NCBI RefSeq assembly: GCF_964266745.1
Contig: NZ_CAXWGX010000003.1
Location: forward strand, 24,255-88,254
Direction of reading: 5' to 3'
Origin: Propionicimonas sp020161015
GTDB lineage: Bacteria > Actinomycetota > Actinomycetes > Propionibacteriales > Propionibacteriaceae
DNA: 64,000 bases
In this document: positions 7,209 through 17,604 of the stretch, in pieces
Layout of the letters: each line of letters opens with the position of its first letter
Position numbering within the stretch: position 1 is the first letter of the stretch
Translations under genes and position numbers: made by a program
Notes under the pieces: model-generated
Told to the model about the DNA's origin: nothing
Databases searched by the model: none
What the model saw: only the letters and a program-made list of their open reading frames with translations

Positions 7209-10157
7209 GTGAGCGAGGGCAGTGTCGAGTCCGGTGAGGACCCCTGGGCCTGGTTGCACACCATCGACCACGAGGCTCCCGCCGACTACAGCGCCTTCCA
7301 CGTCGTGGCGGCGATCCTCCCCGTCGCCGGTGAGCCGTCCGCGGCCCGCTGCCGGGCAGCGGTGGAGGCCTCGGACGTCGTCGTCGAGGACGTGGTGGAC
7401 GACCTCGCCCCCGATGCGGACGGCGACTGGTTCTGGCTCCTCCCGGACGAGACCGAGCCCGCTCCCGGCGCCCTCGCCGCCCTGCTCGAGCGCGTGCGGC
7501 GCGATCCGTCGGCCGCCGTCGTGGGGGCGTTGCTGATCGAGCCGCGGCGTCGTGGGGCGGGGACGCTGGTGCGCGACTGGGCCCAGACCATCAGCGGCAG
7601 CGGGCGGCTGCGTCCGCTGACCGAGCCCGGCGAGCTCTACCAGGGCCAGCTCGGCGCGGTGCCCGCGCTCGGCGTCCCGCTGGGCGGGCTGCTGGTGCGT
7701 GGGGACGCGTGGCGCTTCCTCGGCGGGCTCAATCCGGAGCTTCCCCGCAGCCACCAGGGTCTGGACCTCGGCTGGCGGGCGAACCTCGCCGGCTACCGCG
7801 TGCTGGCCGACCCGGAGGCGCATGTGGTGGACCACTCCCGCGCCGACGACCCGGCGGACGAGCGTGCCGCGGGTCTCGCGCTCGTCGCGGGCAACACACG
7901 CGCGGCGCGGCGCTGGCTCACCTCCGCGCGCCTGGTCGTGGTGACCCTGCTCACCGCCCTCGGCTACCTGCTCGGCAAGGACCCGGAACGGGCCTCCGAA
8001 GAGGTGCGGGGTCTCGGTCGCTGGCTGGGGGGTCGCAGCCTGCGGCACTCGGTGACCGACCGGCTGGCCGCCCTGCCGATCACGCCCGCGGCCCGCCAGG
8101 CGACCCGACGGCTGCGTCCCGGCCGGTGGGCCGGGGTGCAGCGGGGGGCCGAGCAGGTCGCCGCGCGCCTCGTGGAGTGGGTGCAGACCTTCACCGGTCG
8201 CGGCAGCGGGGTGAGCCTGGACGAGATGACCGGCGACGACTTCGCCGCGACCGGCGACGTGCGCTACCGGCTGCCGCTCGCCGCCACCGGCGTCCTGGTT
8301 CTCTGCGCCGCAGCGCTCGTGGCTGCCCGGACGGTGTTCGGCACGGGCTCGCTCACCGGGCCGCAGCTGCTCGCAGCGCCGGACGACTGGACCGGCCTGC
8401 TGGCCTCCTACCTGTCCCCGGTTCCCGGGTCGGCGCACGTCTCGGGCGCGCCGTGGGCCGGCCTGGCGTCGTTGTTCTCGCTGGTCACCCTCGGGCGCCC
8501 GGAGTGGCTGGTAACCGCCACGTTCCTGCTGGCCGTGCCGCTGGCCTGGCTGATGGCCTTCCGGCTGCTGCGACAGGTGGTCGCCGACCGGAGGCTCGCC
8601 GGTCTCGGCGCGCTCGGGTACGCGCTCGCGCCGGCCCTCCTCGGCGGGCTCAACGCCGGCGCGTTCGGGCTGGCCGCCACCTCCGTCCTGCTGCCCATGC
8701 TGGGGTACGGCTGCTGGCTGTGGCTCGCGGACGGTGGGTGGAGCTGGCGTCGCGCCGGCGCGGTCGCCTTCTGGATGCTGCTGGCCTGTGCCCTCGTCCC
8801 GGCGTTCTGGGCGGTGGGGCTCGCCGCAGCACTCCTCACCGCGCTTCCTGCGCGCCGCGCCCGGGCGTGGGCGCAGTGGGGCGTGGTGCTCGCCGCGCCG
8901 CTGCTGCTGCTCGTCGGCCCGTGGGGGCCCACCGTCCTGCGCTACCCGGGACGCCTGCTCACCGGCATCGAGGCCCAGCTCGCGCCGTCCGCGGCGGTGG
9001 AGCCGTGGGACGTCCTGCTCGGCCGCACCCTGGCCGGTTCGCCGCCGCTGTGGCTCTCCCTCGCCTTCGTCACCGTCTTGTGGATCGCGGCCGTTGCCGG
9101 CGCCGTCCGCAGTCCCGGGATCTCGGGCCGGGCACTGCTGGGGGCGGGCGCTGCCGGCCTCGTGGCGCTCGGCCTCACCCGGCTGGTCGTCGAGGTGCCG
9201 CCCGGCGCCTGGGTGCGCCCGCAGGCGCTGGAGTGGCAGCTGGCCCTGGTGGGGGCGCTGGTGCTGGCCGCCAGCGCCGGTCTCGACGGGATCGCCACCG
9301 AACTCCAGGGCCACGACCTCGGCGTCCGCCACCTGGCCAGCCTCGGGCTCGCGGTCGTGTGCGTCGCGGCGATGCTGCTCGGTGGCGGCTGGTGGGTGGT
9401 CGCGGGACAGGTGGGGGTGACGCGCCAGCCGGTCGGCGGCGTGCCGGCCTTCGTCCGCAACGCCCAGCTCTCCGACACCCCGGGTCGCACGCTCGCCCTC
9501 GTCGCCGGGGAGGGGACGGTGCGCTGGGCCCTGCTCGAGGGCGACTTCGCCCGGCTCGGCGACGCCGAGCGCGGCACGGCCTTCGGCGGAGACCCTGCCG
9601 CCAAGCAGCTGGCCGCCTCGGTGGCCGCGCGGCTCGTCGGCGACAGCGCGGACGACCAGCTGCTGCCCGACCTCGTCACGCTCGGCGTGTCGTACGTGAC
9701 CCTCACCGGCGGGGACGCCGGCCAGCGGCTGGCGATCAACAGCGTGCCCGGCCTCGGCCTGGGCACCGGTGACGCCACCCAGTTCGTGTGGCCGGTGCCC
9801 GACTCCGCGATCGCGGTCGTCAGCGGCCAGGAGTCGAGGGTGCCGGTGGGGCAGGGCGCGGTGATCGCGCCGGGTGCCCCCGACCGGCTGTTGCGCCTCG
9901 CCGAGCCCCCGGACGACCGGTGGGAGGTGAGCGTCGGCGCCGGCCGCCTGGAGCGGGCCCCCGGCGGCGAGCCGGGGACGCAGTTCGCCGTGGGCGCCGC
10001 GTCCGGCCCCCTGGACTACCGGCTGCGCGACGGCGCGGCGTGGTGGCTGTGGGTGCAACTGGCCGGCCTCGTCCTGCTGGCGATCATGGCCGCGCCGTCG
10101 GTGCGGCGCCGGAGTGAGGACAGCGGCCCGCGCCGCGCCGCGGGAGGTGCGTCGTGA
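7209..10157 (+). CDS. Large membrane glycosyltransferase (GT2-like N-terminus, multi-TM C-terminus)
   Basis: 982 residues. GTG at 7209 is preferred over 7203 because GGAAAGG sits 6-7 nt upstream. Residues 1-240 resemble a reduced GT-A fold: DGDWFWLLPDET, then GVPLGGLLVRGDAWRFLGGL and a HQGLDLGWR segment. A canonical opening strand and nucleotide-binding loop are not evident. From about 245 to 830 there are a dozen or so hydrophobic helices, then a periplasmic beta-rich region and a final TM helix near 960. Similar proteins in actinobacteria precede DUF5719 and are thought to act in envelope polysaccharide assembly; the donor is unknown. It overlaps the next gene by 4 nt (GTGA). Confidence 0.8.
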   Translation: MSEGSVESGEDPWAWLHTIDHEAPADYSAFHVVAAILPVAGEPSAARCRAAVEASDVVVEDVVDDLAPDADGDWFWLLPDETEPAPGALAALLERVRRDPSAAVVGALLIEPRRRGAGTLVRDWAQTISGSGRLRPLTEPGELYQGQLGAVPALGVPLGGLLVRGDAWRFLGGLNPELPRSHQGLDLGWRANLAGYRVLADPEAHVVDHSRADDPADERAAGLALVAGNTRAARRWLTSARLVVVTLLTALGYLLGKDPERASEEVRGLGRWLGGRSLRHSVTDRLAALPITPAARQATRRLRPGRWAGVQRGAEQVAARLVEWVQTFTGRGSGVSLDEMTGDDFAATGDVRYRLPLAATGVLVLCAAALVAARTVFGTGSLTGPQLLAAPDDWTGLLASYLSPVPGSAHVSGAPWAGLASLFSLVTLGRPEWLVTATFLLAVPLAWLMAFRLLRQVVADRRLAGLGALGYALAPALLGGLNAGAFGLAATSVLLPMLGYGCWLWLADGGWSWRRAGAVAFWMLLACALVPAFWAVGLAAALLTALPARRARAWAQWGVVLAAPLLLLVGPWGPTVLRYPGRLLTGIEAQLAPSAAVEPWDVLLGRTLAGSPPLWLSLAFVTVLWIAAVAGAVRSPGISGRALLGAGAAGLVALGLTRLVVEVPPGAWVRPQALEWQLALVGALVLAASAGLDGIATELQGHDLGVRHLASLGLAVVCVAAMLLGGGWWVVAGQVGVTRQPVGGVPAFVRNAQLSDTPGRTLALVAGEGTVRWALLEGDFARLGDAERGTAFGGDPAAKQLAASVAARLVGDSADDQLLPDLVTLGVSYVTLTGGDAGQRLAINSVPGLGLGTGDATQFVWPVPDSAIAVVSGQESRVPVGQGAVIAPGAPDRLLRLAEPPDDRWEVSVGAGRLERAPGGEPGTQFAVGAASGPLDYRLRDGAAWWLWVQLAGLVLLAIMAAPSVRRRSEDSGPRRAAGGAS

Positions 10158-11521
10158 ACCGCTGGATCGGGCCCGGCGCCGTCGTGGCCGTCCTCGCCGT
10201 GGCGACGGCCGCCTCGGCGCTCGCCGGCCCCCCGCCGCTTCCGGAGACGCCGTTCGCGGCGACCGAGACGCGCTCGTCCGTCGTCTGCCCGGGCTTCGCG
10301 TCGGCGACGGGCGCGGTGCGGGTCGCCGCCACGGCGACCGGGCCCGGCCTGCGCACCGCCCCGGTCACCGACCCGGGGAAGGCCACGGACGCCTCCGGCC
10401 TGCACGTGGTGGACGCCCCCGGTGCCCCCGTGCGCGTGTCGGCGCTGTTGCCGGCGCCCTTCGGCGCCACCACGGTCGTCGCCGCGGCCACGGGTCCCGA
10501 CCGCGGGCTCTCGGCCGCGGCCTGCCTCGCGCCGGCGACCGACCACTGGTTCGCCGGGGCGGACATCCGCACCATCGCGCAGTCGGAGGTCGTGGTCGCC
10601 AACCTCGACGGCTCCCAGGCGTCGGTGGACGTGCTCGCCTACGGGGCCGACGGACGGATCACGGCCCCCCGCGGCGTGCTGGTGGACGGTAACGCCGTCG
10701 AGACGATCTCGCTGGGCGGCCTCGACCGCGTCTCCGGGCCGATCACGCTGCGGGTGAGCAGCGGCGACGGTCGCGTCGCCGCCTTCGTCCGACAGCGCAC
10801 CTGGCAGCTGGACGTGCCGCTCGGCGCCGACTGGCTCCCCGCGACCGTGGCACCGGCCACCGACCTGGTCGTGCCCGGGATCCCCTCGGGCGAGGGCACC
10901 CGCTCGCTGGTGCTGACGAACCCGGGCGACCGCACCGCGACCGTCGCCGTCAGCAGCCTCACCACCGACGGCCCGGCAGACCTCGTCGGCGTCGAGCAGG
11001 TGGAGGTGCCGCCGGAGACGACGCGCACCGTCGACCTCCAGGCGGGCCTGGACGCGCGCCCGGCGGCGCTGCGGATCACCGCGACGCAGCCGGTGGCCGC
11101 GGCGGTGTGGCTCGACACCGGTGGCGGCGACGCCCGCCGCGACCCCGCCTACACCGCGGCGCTGCCGCCGCTGCCGCAGGACTCCGTGTGGCCGGTCGCG
11201 CTGGGACGCGGAGCGGCCACCGTCCTCCAGCTCGCCAACCCGGGGGCGTCCGACGCCGTGGTGACGCTCGCCACGGGAACCGGAGCGGAGCCCGGCGCCC
11301 CGACGGACGTCACGGTCCCCGCCGGCGCGATCCTCGAGGTGCCGCTTCCGAAGGCGGCCGCGACGGTGGTGCGCGTGCAGACGGCGGCCGGCGACCTGCG
11401 CGGGGCGATCGTCAGCACCGAGAAGCTGGGCAAGGTCCGCGGCCTGGCCGTGCTGGACCTCGCGGCCGGGGGCAACCGTACGGAGGTGCCGGTGGTCTTC
11501 GACCCGCACGCGGGCAGCTGA
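10154..11521 (+). CDS. DUF5719 family exported protein
   Basis: 455 residues, starting with GTG that overlaps the upstream stop, so translation is probably coupled. An N-terminal signal-anchor (residues 6-24) is followed by repeated beta-sandwich-like segments with recurring SLVLTNPGD/TVLQLANPG and ATVAVSSL patterns. A single conserved Cys pair (VVCPGFAS, AACLAP) may form a disulfide. The constant pairing with the preceding glycosyltransferase suggests an extracytoplasmic partner of the same envelope system. No catalytic residues are recognised. Confidence 0.85.
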   Translation: MNRWIGPGAVVAVLAVATAASALAGPPPLPETPFAATETRSSVVCPGFASATGAVRVAATATGPGLRTAPVTDPGKATDASGLHVVDAPGAPVRVSALLPAPFGATTVVAAATGPDRGLSAAACLAPATDHWFAGADIRTIAQSEVVVANLDGSQASVDVLAYGADGRITAPRGVLVDGNAVETISLGGLDRVSGPITLRVSSGDGRVAAFVRQRTWQLDVPLGADWLPATVAPATDLVVPGIPSGEGTRSLVLTNPGDRTATVAVSSLTTDGPADLVGVEQVEVPPETTRTVDLQAGLDARPAALRITATQPVAAAVWLDTGGGDARRDPAYTAALPPLPQDSVWPVALGRGAATVLQLANPGASDAVVTLATGTGAEPGAPTDVTVPAGAILEVPLPKAAATVVRVQTAAGDLRGAIVSTEKLGKVRGLAVLDLAAGGNRTEVPVVFDPHAGS

Positions 11522-11542
11522 CCCCCGGGCCGACCGGTGAGG

Positions 11543-11983
11543 TCAGTCCTCGTCGTCCGGGTCACCGGCGGACGGGTCGAGCTCGTCCACGGGGATGCCG
11601 GTGAGCGCCGACAGCTGCTCCAGAAGTGCCCGGTGCACCAGCCGGCGCAGCTCCGAGCGCGACGTCGCCCGGTGCTCCAGCGGACGGCGGAACAGCACCA
11701 CCTGGCCGTTGCGGCCGGGGCCGGCCGGCACGGCTGCGGCGAGCGGCACACGGGCGCTCTGCCAGCCGTCGAGGTTGCCCGGCACCTCCTCGAAGCCGAC
11801 GTCGATCCCGACGAGCGACCGCGGGCACGACCGTGCGGTGCGGGCGACGGACGCGCGCACGCAGGCGGTGAAGAACTCCGCACCGCGCGTGTGCTGCCGC
11901 AGCGGGACGGGCGCCCCGGTGAACGGATTGGGGGCGGCCAGGGGGCCGCGCAGGCCGCGTCCGTGTCGCTCCCGTCGCCTCAT
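11543..11983 (-). CDS. Metallopeptidase-family protein lacking the HExxH motif
   Basis: 146 residues. The N-terminus RRRERHGRGLRGPL and the IDVGFEEVPGNLDG segment match the actinobacterial zincin-like family that sits beside DUF3499 (Rv3259 type). Where true members have HExxHH, this protein reads VHRALLEQLSALTGI. The zinc-ligand histidines are therefore replaced and proteolytic activity is doubtful. It is divergent from DUF3499, with 99 bp between starts, and convergent with DUF5719. Its function is unknown; possibly a scaffold remnant of the fold. Confidence 0.8.
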   Translation of the reverse strand: MRRRERHGRGLRGPLAAPNPFTGAPVPLRQHTRGAEFFTACVRASVARTARSCPRSLVGIDVGFEEVPGNLDGWQSARVPLAAAVPAGPGRNGQVVLFRRPLEHRATSRSELRRLVHRALLEQLSALTGIPVDELDPSAGDPDDED

Positions 11984-12082
11984 GGGGCCACCCTACCCAG
12001 CTGCGGGGCGGCCGGTGGCGGGCGGGTCGCCACACCGCCGCGGCTCCCGGGAACCGCGTTGGCCCGACGGTAACGTTGCGCC

Positions 12083-12436
12083 GTGATCAACCGGCGCTGC
12101 TCGCGGACCGCGTGCACCGAGGCCGCCGTGGCCACGCTGACCTTCGTCTACGCGGACTCCACGGCCGTGGTCGGGCCCCTGGCCCTGCGCACCGAGCCGG
12201 GCACCTACGACCTGTGCCGCACCCACTCCCGCGGGCTCAGCGTGCCCCGTGGCTGGGAGGTGATCCGGCTCCCGGGCGACCTGGACAGCCCGCGCGCGTC
12301 CACGGACGACCTGATGGCACTGGCCGACGCCGTGCGCCGCGCGGGGCTGGCCGACAGCCCGCCCGAACCGGTGCAGCCCGCGGTCACCCGGCGCAAGGGA
12401 CACCTGGCCGTGCTCGCCGACCCCGAGGACGACTGA
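12083..12436 (+). CDS. DUF3499 family protein
   Basis: 117 residues. CSRTACTEAAVATLTFVYAD followed by TYDLCRTHS gives a Cys/His set (Cys6, Cys11, Cys46, His49) characteristic of the family and probably binding zinc. The GTG start lies 6 nt after a TAACGT element (12071-12076), consistent with a leaderless mRNA. It precedes manB, as in mycobacteria and streptomycetes. The biochemical role is unknown. Confidence 0.9.
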   Translation: MINRRCSRTACTEAAVATLTFVYADSTAVVGPLALRTEPGTYDLCRTHSRGLSVPRGWEVIRLPGDLDSPRASTDDLMALADAVRRAGLADSPPEPVQPAVTRRKGHLAVLADPEDD

Positions 12437-12506
12437 GCCTCCCCCTGCCAGTGTCCGGCGCGCGAGCGAGCGGCCCGCCGGGACGCCGGCAGGTAGGCTC
12501 ACCAGC

Positions 12507-13862
12507 GTGATCCAGCCCCAGGTATTCAAGGCCAACGACATCCGCGGAGTCATCAGCGGCGAGCATCCGGAGTGGGACCTCGACGGTGCCCGCGCCATCG
12601 GCGCGGCCTTCGCCGCAGCCTTCGGGCTCGAGGGACGCGAGTTCGTGATGGGCCGCGACATGCGTGCCGGCGGCCGGGAACTCAGCCTCGCCTTCGCCGA
12701 GGGGGCCCGCGGCCAGGGTGCGAGCGTCCTCGACGTCGGGCTGGCCAGCACCGACGGCCTGTGGTTCGCCTCGGGGCACACCCACCTCCCGGGCGTGCAG
12801 TTCACCGCGTCCCACAACCCCGCCGCGTACAACGGCGTGAAGTTCTGCCTGCCGGACGCGGCGCCGATCACCCCGGAGCTGATGGCCCGGATCACCGAGT
12901 TGTCCTACGTTGAACTACCCCCCGTCGCCCGGCCCGGCGGGTATCGTGAGGACGACCTGCTCGGCGCCTACGCCGCCCACCTGCACGGCCTGGTCGACCT
13001 GTCCGGCCTGCGGCGCCTCACCGTGGTGGTGGACGCGGGCAACGGCATGGCCGGCTACACCACCCCCGCTGTGCTCGGCCCGCTGGACGTGGAGATCATC
13101 GGGCTCTACACCGACCTCGACGGCAGCTTCCCGAACCATCCGCCGAACCCGCTCGAGCCGGAGAACCTGGTGGACGCGCAGCGCGCCGTCCGCGAGCACG
13201 GCGCCGACCTCGCCCTCGTCTTCGACGGCGACGCCGACCGCTGCTTCATCATCGACGAGCGGGGAGAGGTCGTGAGCCCCTCCGTGGTCACCGCGCTGAT
13301 CGCCCGGGCCGAGCTCGCGCGCGAGCCCGGCGGGACGATCGTGGTGAACACCATCACCTCCCGGACGGTCGGCGAAGTGGTGGCCGCCGCCGGCGGGGCA
13401 CTCGCAACGAGCGCCGTCGGCCACACGAAGATGAAGGCGGTGATGGCCGCCCACCACGCGATTTTCGGCGGTGAGCACTCCGCGCACTACTACTTTCGCG
13501 ACTTCTGGGGCGCCGACACCGGCATGCTGGCCGCGCTCCACGTGCTCGCGCTGGTGGGCCGGTCGGGACGCCCGATGTCCGCCCTCGCCGCCGAGCTGCC
13601 GCAGTACGAGGCGTCCGGCGAGATCAACAGCACGGTCAGCGACCCGAAGGCCGCCATGGCCGAGGTCGCGGAGGCGTTCGCCGGGCGCGGGGAGGTGAGC
13701 TGGGTGGACGGGCTGCTGGTCACCAGCGTTGACTGGTGGGTGAGCGTCCGCGAGTCCAACACCGAGCCGCTGCTGCGGCTCAACGTCGAGGCAAGGGACG
13801 CCGGTACCGTCGCGGCCCTGCGTGACGAAGCACTGTCGATCATCCGAAAGGACCGGTCATGA
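12507..13862 (+). CDS. manB: Phosphomannomutase/phosphoglucomutase
   Basis: 451 residues of the alpha-D-phosphohexomutase family, interconverting mannose-6-phosphate and mannose-1-phosphate. The phosphoserine loop is TASHNP (Ser102), the Mg-binding loop DGDADR (240-245), the sugar-specificity loop GGEHSAHYYF and the phosphate clamp RESNTEPLLRLNVEA. All four domains are present. The GTG start lies 7 nt after TAGGCT (12494-12499), so it is probably leaderless. It supplies ManC at 4879 and overlaps the Trm112 gene by 4 nt. Confidence 0.95.
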   Translation: MIQPQVFKANDIRGVISGEHPEWDLDGARAIGAAFAAAFGLEGREFVMGRDMRAGGRELSLAFAEGARGQGASVLDVGLASTDGLWFASGHTHLPGVQFTASHNPAAYNGVKFCLPDAAPITPELMARITELSYVELPPVARPGGYREDDLLGAYAAHLHGLVDLSGLRRLTVVVDAGNGMAGYTTPAVLGPLDVEIIGLYTDLDGSFPNHPPNPLEPENLVDAQRAVREHGADLALVFDGDADRCFIIDERGEVVSPSVVTALIARAELAREPGGTIVVNTITSRTVGEVVAAAGGALATSAVGHTKMKAVMAAHHAIFGGEHSAHYYFRDFWGADTGMLAALHVLALVGRSGRPMSALAAELPQYEASGEINSTVSDPKAAMAEVAEAFAGRGEVSWVDGLLVTSVDWWVSVRESNTEPLLRLNVEARDAGTVAALRDEALSIIRKDRS

Positions 13863-14047
13863 GCGACCTGCCCGCAGAAGTCCTCGAGCTTCTGGTCTGC
13901 CCCGCCTGCCACGCCACCCTCGCCTGGGACTACGAGGCCTCCGAGCTGGCCTGCACCGGCCCCGACTGCGGGCTGGCCTACCCGGTGCGCGACGGCATCC
14001 CGATCCTCCTCGTCGACGAGGCCCGGCGGCCCGGCACCGCCGGCTGA
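13859..14047 (+). CDS. Trm112-family zinc-ribbon protein
   Basis: 62 residues, with an ATGA overlap with manB. Two Cys pairs, C14-x2-C17 and C32-x4-C37, and the ending YPVRDGIPILL are diagnostic of bacterial Trm112/UPF0434 proteins. Eukaryotic Trm112 activates methyltransferases. The bacterial role is not established, but the constant link to phosphomannomutase and the SIS-domain gene suggests a function in this operon. Confidence 0.92.
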   Translation: MSDLPAEVLELLVCPACHATLAWDYEASELACTGPDCGLAYPVRDGIPILLVDEARRPGTAG

Positions 14048-14052
14048 GCGCG

Positions 14053-15063
14053 ATGTACGAGTTCGATGACTCCCGGCTGGAGGACCCCGACGCCCTCCGG
14101 GCCGCCGACCACCTGCTGCGACCGCTGGCGGAGGCCGGGGCGCGGGTGCGTCGCGAGTCCGTGTCCGCGGAGGGCCCCCTGGCCGCGCTGGACGCCGACG
14201 AGCGTCCCCGCGCCCTGATCACCTTCGGGCCGGAGGCGCGCCTGCTGCGCGCCGTCCTCGAACCCACCTGCCCGGTGCCGCTGGTGGCCTGGCCGCGCCT
14301 GGGCCTGCCGGGCTGGGTCGGCCCGCTCGACATCGTCGTGGTGATGGGCGGGGGCGACAAGGTGAGCCTCGCCGCGGCCTTCGAGGCCGTCCGCCGCGGG
14401 TGCCGGCTGCTGGTGGTGTGCCCCCAGGACTCGGTGCTCGCCCGCCAGTCCGCGTCGGCGTCCACCACGCTGCTGCCCACGGTCACCGGCGATCCGCTCG
14501 CCGCGGCCGTCGTCGCGCTCGTCGCGCTGCACCGGCTGGGCCTCGGCCCCTCGGTCAACCCCGAGGGGGTGGCCGACGCCCTCGACCAGGTGGCGACCGA
14601 CTCCTCGCTCGCGCTCGACGCGACCCAGAACCCCGCCAAGGCCGTGGCGCTGGAACTCGCCGACGCCAAGCCGATGGTGTGGGGCGGCTCGATCCTCGCC
14701 GCGCGGGCCAGCCGCCGCATCGCGGAGGCCCTGCGCTCGGCGAGCGGCCGCATCGTGCTCTCCGCGGACGCCGGCGCGCTGCTCCCGCTGCTGACCGAGG
14801 TGCCGCCGCGCGACCCGTTCGCGGACCCCTTCGAGGAGACCGGCGCCGAGCAGCGCCCCGGCCTGGTGCTGGTGGACGACGGCATGGACGACGAGCACGC
14901 CGCAGAGGAGCGCGTACGGCTGCGCTCCACCGCGCTCGCCCAGGACGTGCTGGTGTCGAACCTGTCCCACCAGGCGGGGACGGCGGTCGAGCGGTACGCG
15001 ACCGTGCTCCAGCAGGGCCTGTTCGCCGCGGCGTACCTGCAGGTGGGCCTCGGCCGGGCGTGA
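14053..15063 (+). CDS. SIS-domain sugar-phosphate isomerase-like protein (Rv3256c type)
   Basis: 336 residues from ATG at 14053, 6 bp after the Trm112 stop. Residues 90-160 form an SIS-like half (DIVVVMGGGDKVSLAAAFEA). The C-terminal half (AVALELADAKPMVWGGSILA, then a terminal AVERYATVLQQGLFAAAYLQ) resembles the bacterial phosphoglucose/phosphomannose isomerase C-terminal domain. A manA gene normally follows in this cluster but is absent here. This protein might then provide mannose-6-phosphate isomerase activity, which is an inference. Catalytic residues were not verified. Confidence 0.82.
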   Translation: MYEFDDSRLEDPDALRAADHLLRPLAEAGARVRRESVSAEGPLAALDADERPRALITFGPEARLLRAVLEPTCPVPLVAWPRLGLPGWVGPLDIVVVMGGGDKVSLAAAFEAVRRGCRLLVVCPQDSVLARQSASASTTLLPTVTGDPLAAAVVALVALHRLGLGPSVNPEGVADALDQVATDSSLALDATQNPAKAVALELADAKPMVWGGSILAARASRRIAEALRSASGRIVLSADAGALLPLLTEVPPRDPFADPFEETGAEQRPGLVLVDDGMDDEHAAEERVRLRSTALAQDVLVSNLSHQAGTAVERYATVLQQGLFAAAYLQVGLGRA

Positions 15064-15135
15064 GCCTGCGCCCCCGCGCACCGAACGGTGCGAGACGGTG
15101 GGCCCCCGCCCACCTCTCTGGCAGGATGTGACCCC

Positions 15136-16113
15136 GTGAGCAGTCATGGCGGGACAAGGGCGATCATCGCGGCCCTGACGGCGAATGCCTTCATCGCGGC
15201 CACCAAGTTCGGCGCCTGGGCACTGACCGGTGCCGCGTCGATGCTCGCCGAGGGCGTGCACTCCGTCGCCGACACCGGCAACCAGATCCTGCTGCTCCGC
15301 GGGGGCAGGGTGGCCCAGCGCGAGGCCACAGAGGAGCACCCGTTCGGCTACGGGCGGGCCCCGTTCATCAGCGCGTTCCTCGTGTCGGTGATCCTGTTCA
15401 GCCTGGGCGGCCTGTTCGCCCTCTACGAGGCCTTCCACAAGCTCGAGGAAGTCCTGCACGGCGTCCCCAACGAGCTGCTGGAGGGCGGCTGGTGGTGGGT
15501 GCCGCTGGTGGTGCTGGGCGCGGCCATCGTCGCGGAGGGGTTCAGCTTCCGCACCGCCATCCGGGAGTCCCTGCCGCTGAAGGGGACGCAGTCCTGGCCG
15601 CGGTTCATCCGGACGTCGAAGTCGCCCGACCTGCCGGTGATCCTGCTGGAGGACTTCGCCGCGCTGCTCGGCCTGCTCTTCGCCCTCTTCGGCGTCGGAC
15701 TCACGCTCGTCACCCACAACGGTGTCTGGGACGTCGTCGGCACCTCGCTGATCGGCGTCCTGCTGATCATCGTGGCGATCACCCTCGCGATCGAGACCCG
15801 TTCCCTGCTGCTGGGGGAGTCGGCCACGCCCGAGGCCGTGTCGGCGATCACCGCGTCGCTGGCCTCCGCGGCCGGCGTCCAGCGGGTGATCCACCTCAAG
15901 ACCCTGCACCTGGGGCCGGACGAGGTGCTGGTGGCGGCGAAGATCGCCGTCGAGCCCACGGAGTCCGCCGCCCGCGTGGCCGAGGTGATCGACAACGCGG
16001 AGGTGGCGATCCGCGCGGCGAACCCCCAGGTGACCGCGCTGTACCTGGAACCGGACATCGACCGGGGCACCCCGGGGGACGCCGCGCCGGCCACCGGCAC
16101 GAGCGCCGGCTGA
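15136..16113 (+). CDS. Cation diffusion facilitator (CDF) family metal exporter
   Basis: 325 residues from GTG at 15136, with AGGATG about 8 nt upstream. AEGVHSVADTGNQILLLRGG carries the family His/Asp metal-site residues in TM2. EEHPFGYGRAPF follows, and the second metal-site helix is LLEDFAALLGLLFALFG. About five to six TM helices precede a cytoplasmic domain (after residue 235) with VIHLKTLHLGPDEVLVAAKI. It likely exports Zn, Mn or Fe in exchange for protons; the ion cannot be told. Confidence 0.9.
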   Translation: MSSHGGTRAIIAALTANAFIAATKFGAWALTGAASMLAEGVHSVADTGNQILLLRGGRVAQREATEEHPFGYGRAPFISAFLVSVILFSLGGLFALYEAFHKLEEVLHGVPNELLEGGWWWVPLVVLGAAIVAEGFSFRTAIRESLPLKGTQSWPRFIRTSKSPDLPVILLEDFAALLGLLFALFGVGLTLVTHNGVWDVVGTSLIGVLLIIVAITLAIETRSLLLGESATPEAVSAITASLASAAGVQRVIHLKTLHLGPDEVLVAAKIAVEPTESAARVAEVIDNAEVAIRAANPQVTALYLEPDIDRGTPGDAAPATGTSAG

Positions 16114-16152
16114 CCCGGGGGGCTCCCCGGGAAGGGCCGGTTGTGGGCCCTT
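16114..16152 (+). terminator. Two tandem hairpins between the CDF gene and ahcY
   Basis: CCCGGGG-GGCT-CCCCGGG (16114-16131) begins immediately after the CDF stop. It is directly followed by AAGGGCC-N7-GGCCCTT (16132-16152). The first looks like a terminator. The second covers the region where the ahcY -35 would lie, so it may have a regulatory role. Confidence 0.6.
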
Positions 16153-16165
16153 CGCGGGCGTCGCG

Positions 16166-16171
16166 TAGTCT
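16166..16171 (+). promoter_or_regulatory. -10 element of ahcY (leaderless)
   Basis: TAGTCT ends 8 nt before the GTG start and there is no Shine-Dalgarno sequence. TTGTGG at 16141-16146 could be a -35 with a long 19-bp spacer. Confidence 0.5.
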
Positions 16172-16179
16172 GACCCCTC

Positions 16180-17595
<1,416 letters not shown>

Positions 17596-17604
17596 AGCCC
17601 GGGC

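Noticed and set aside
16132..16152. SAH or SAM riboswitch upstream of ahcY
   Set aside because: Only a simple hairpin is present and the mRNA appears leaderless; no conserved riboswitch core.
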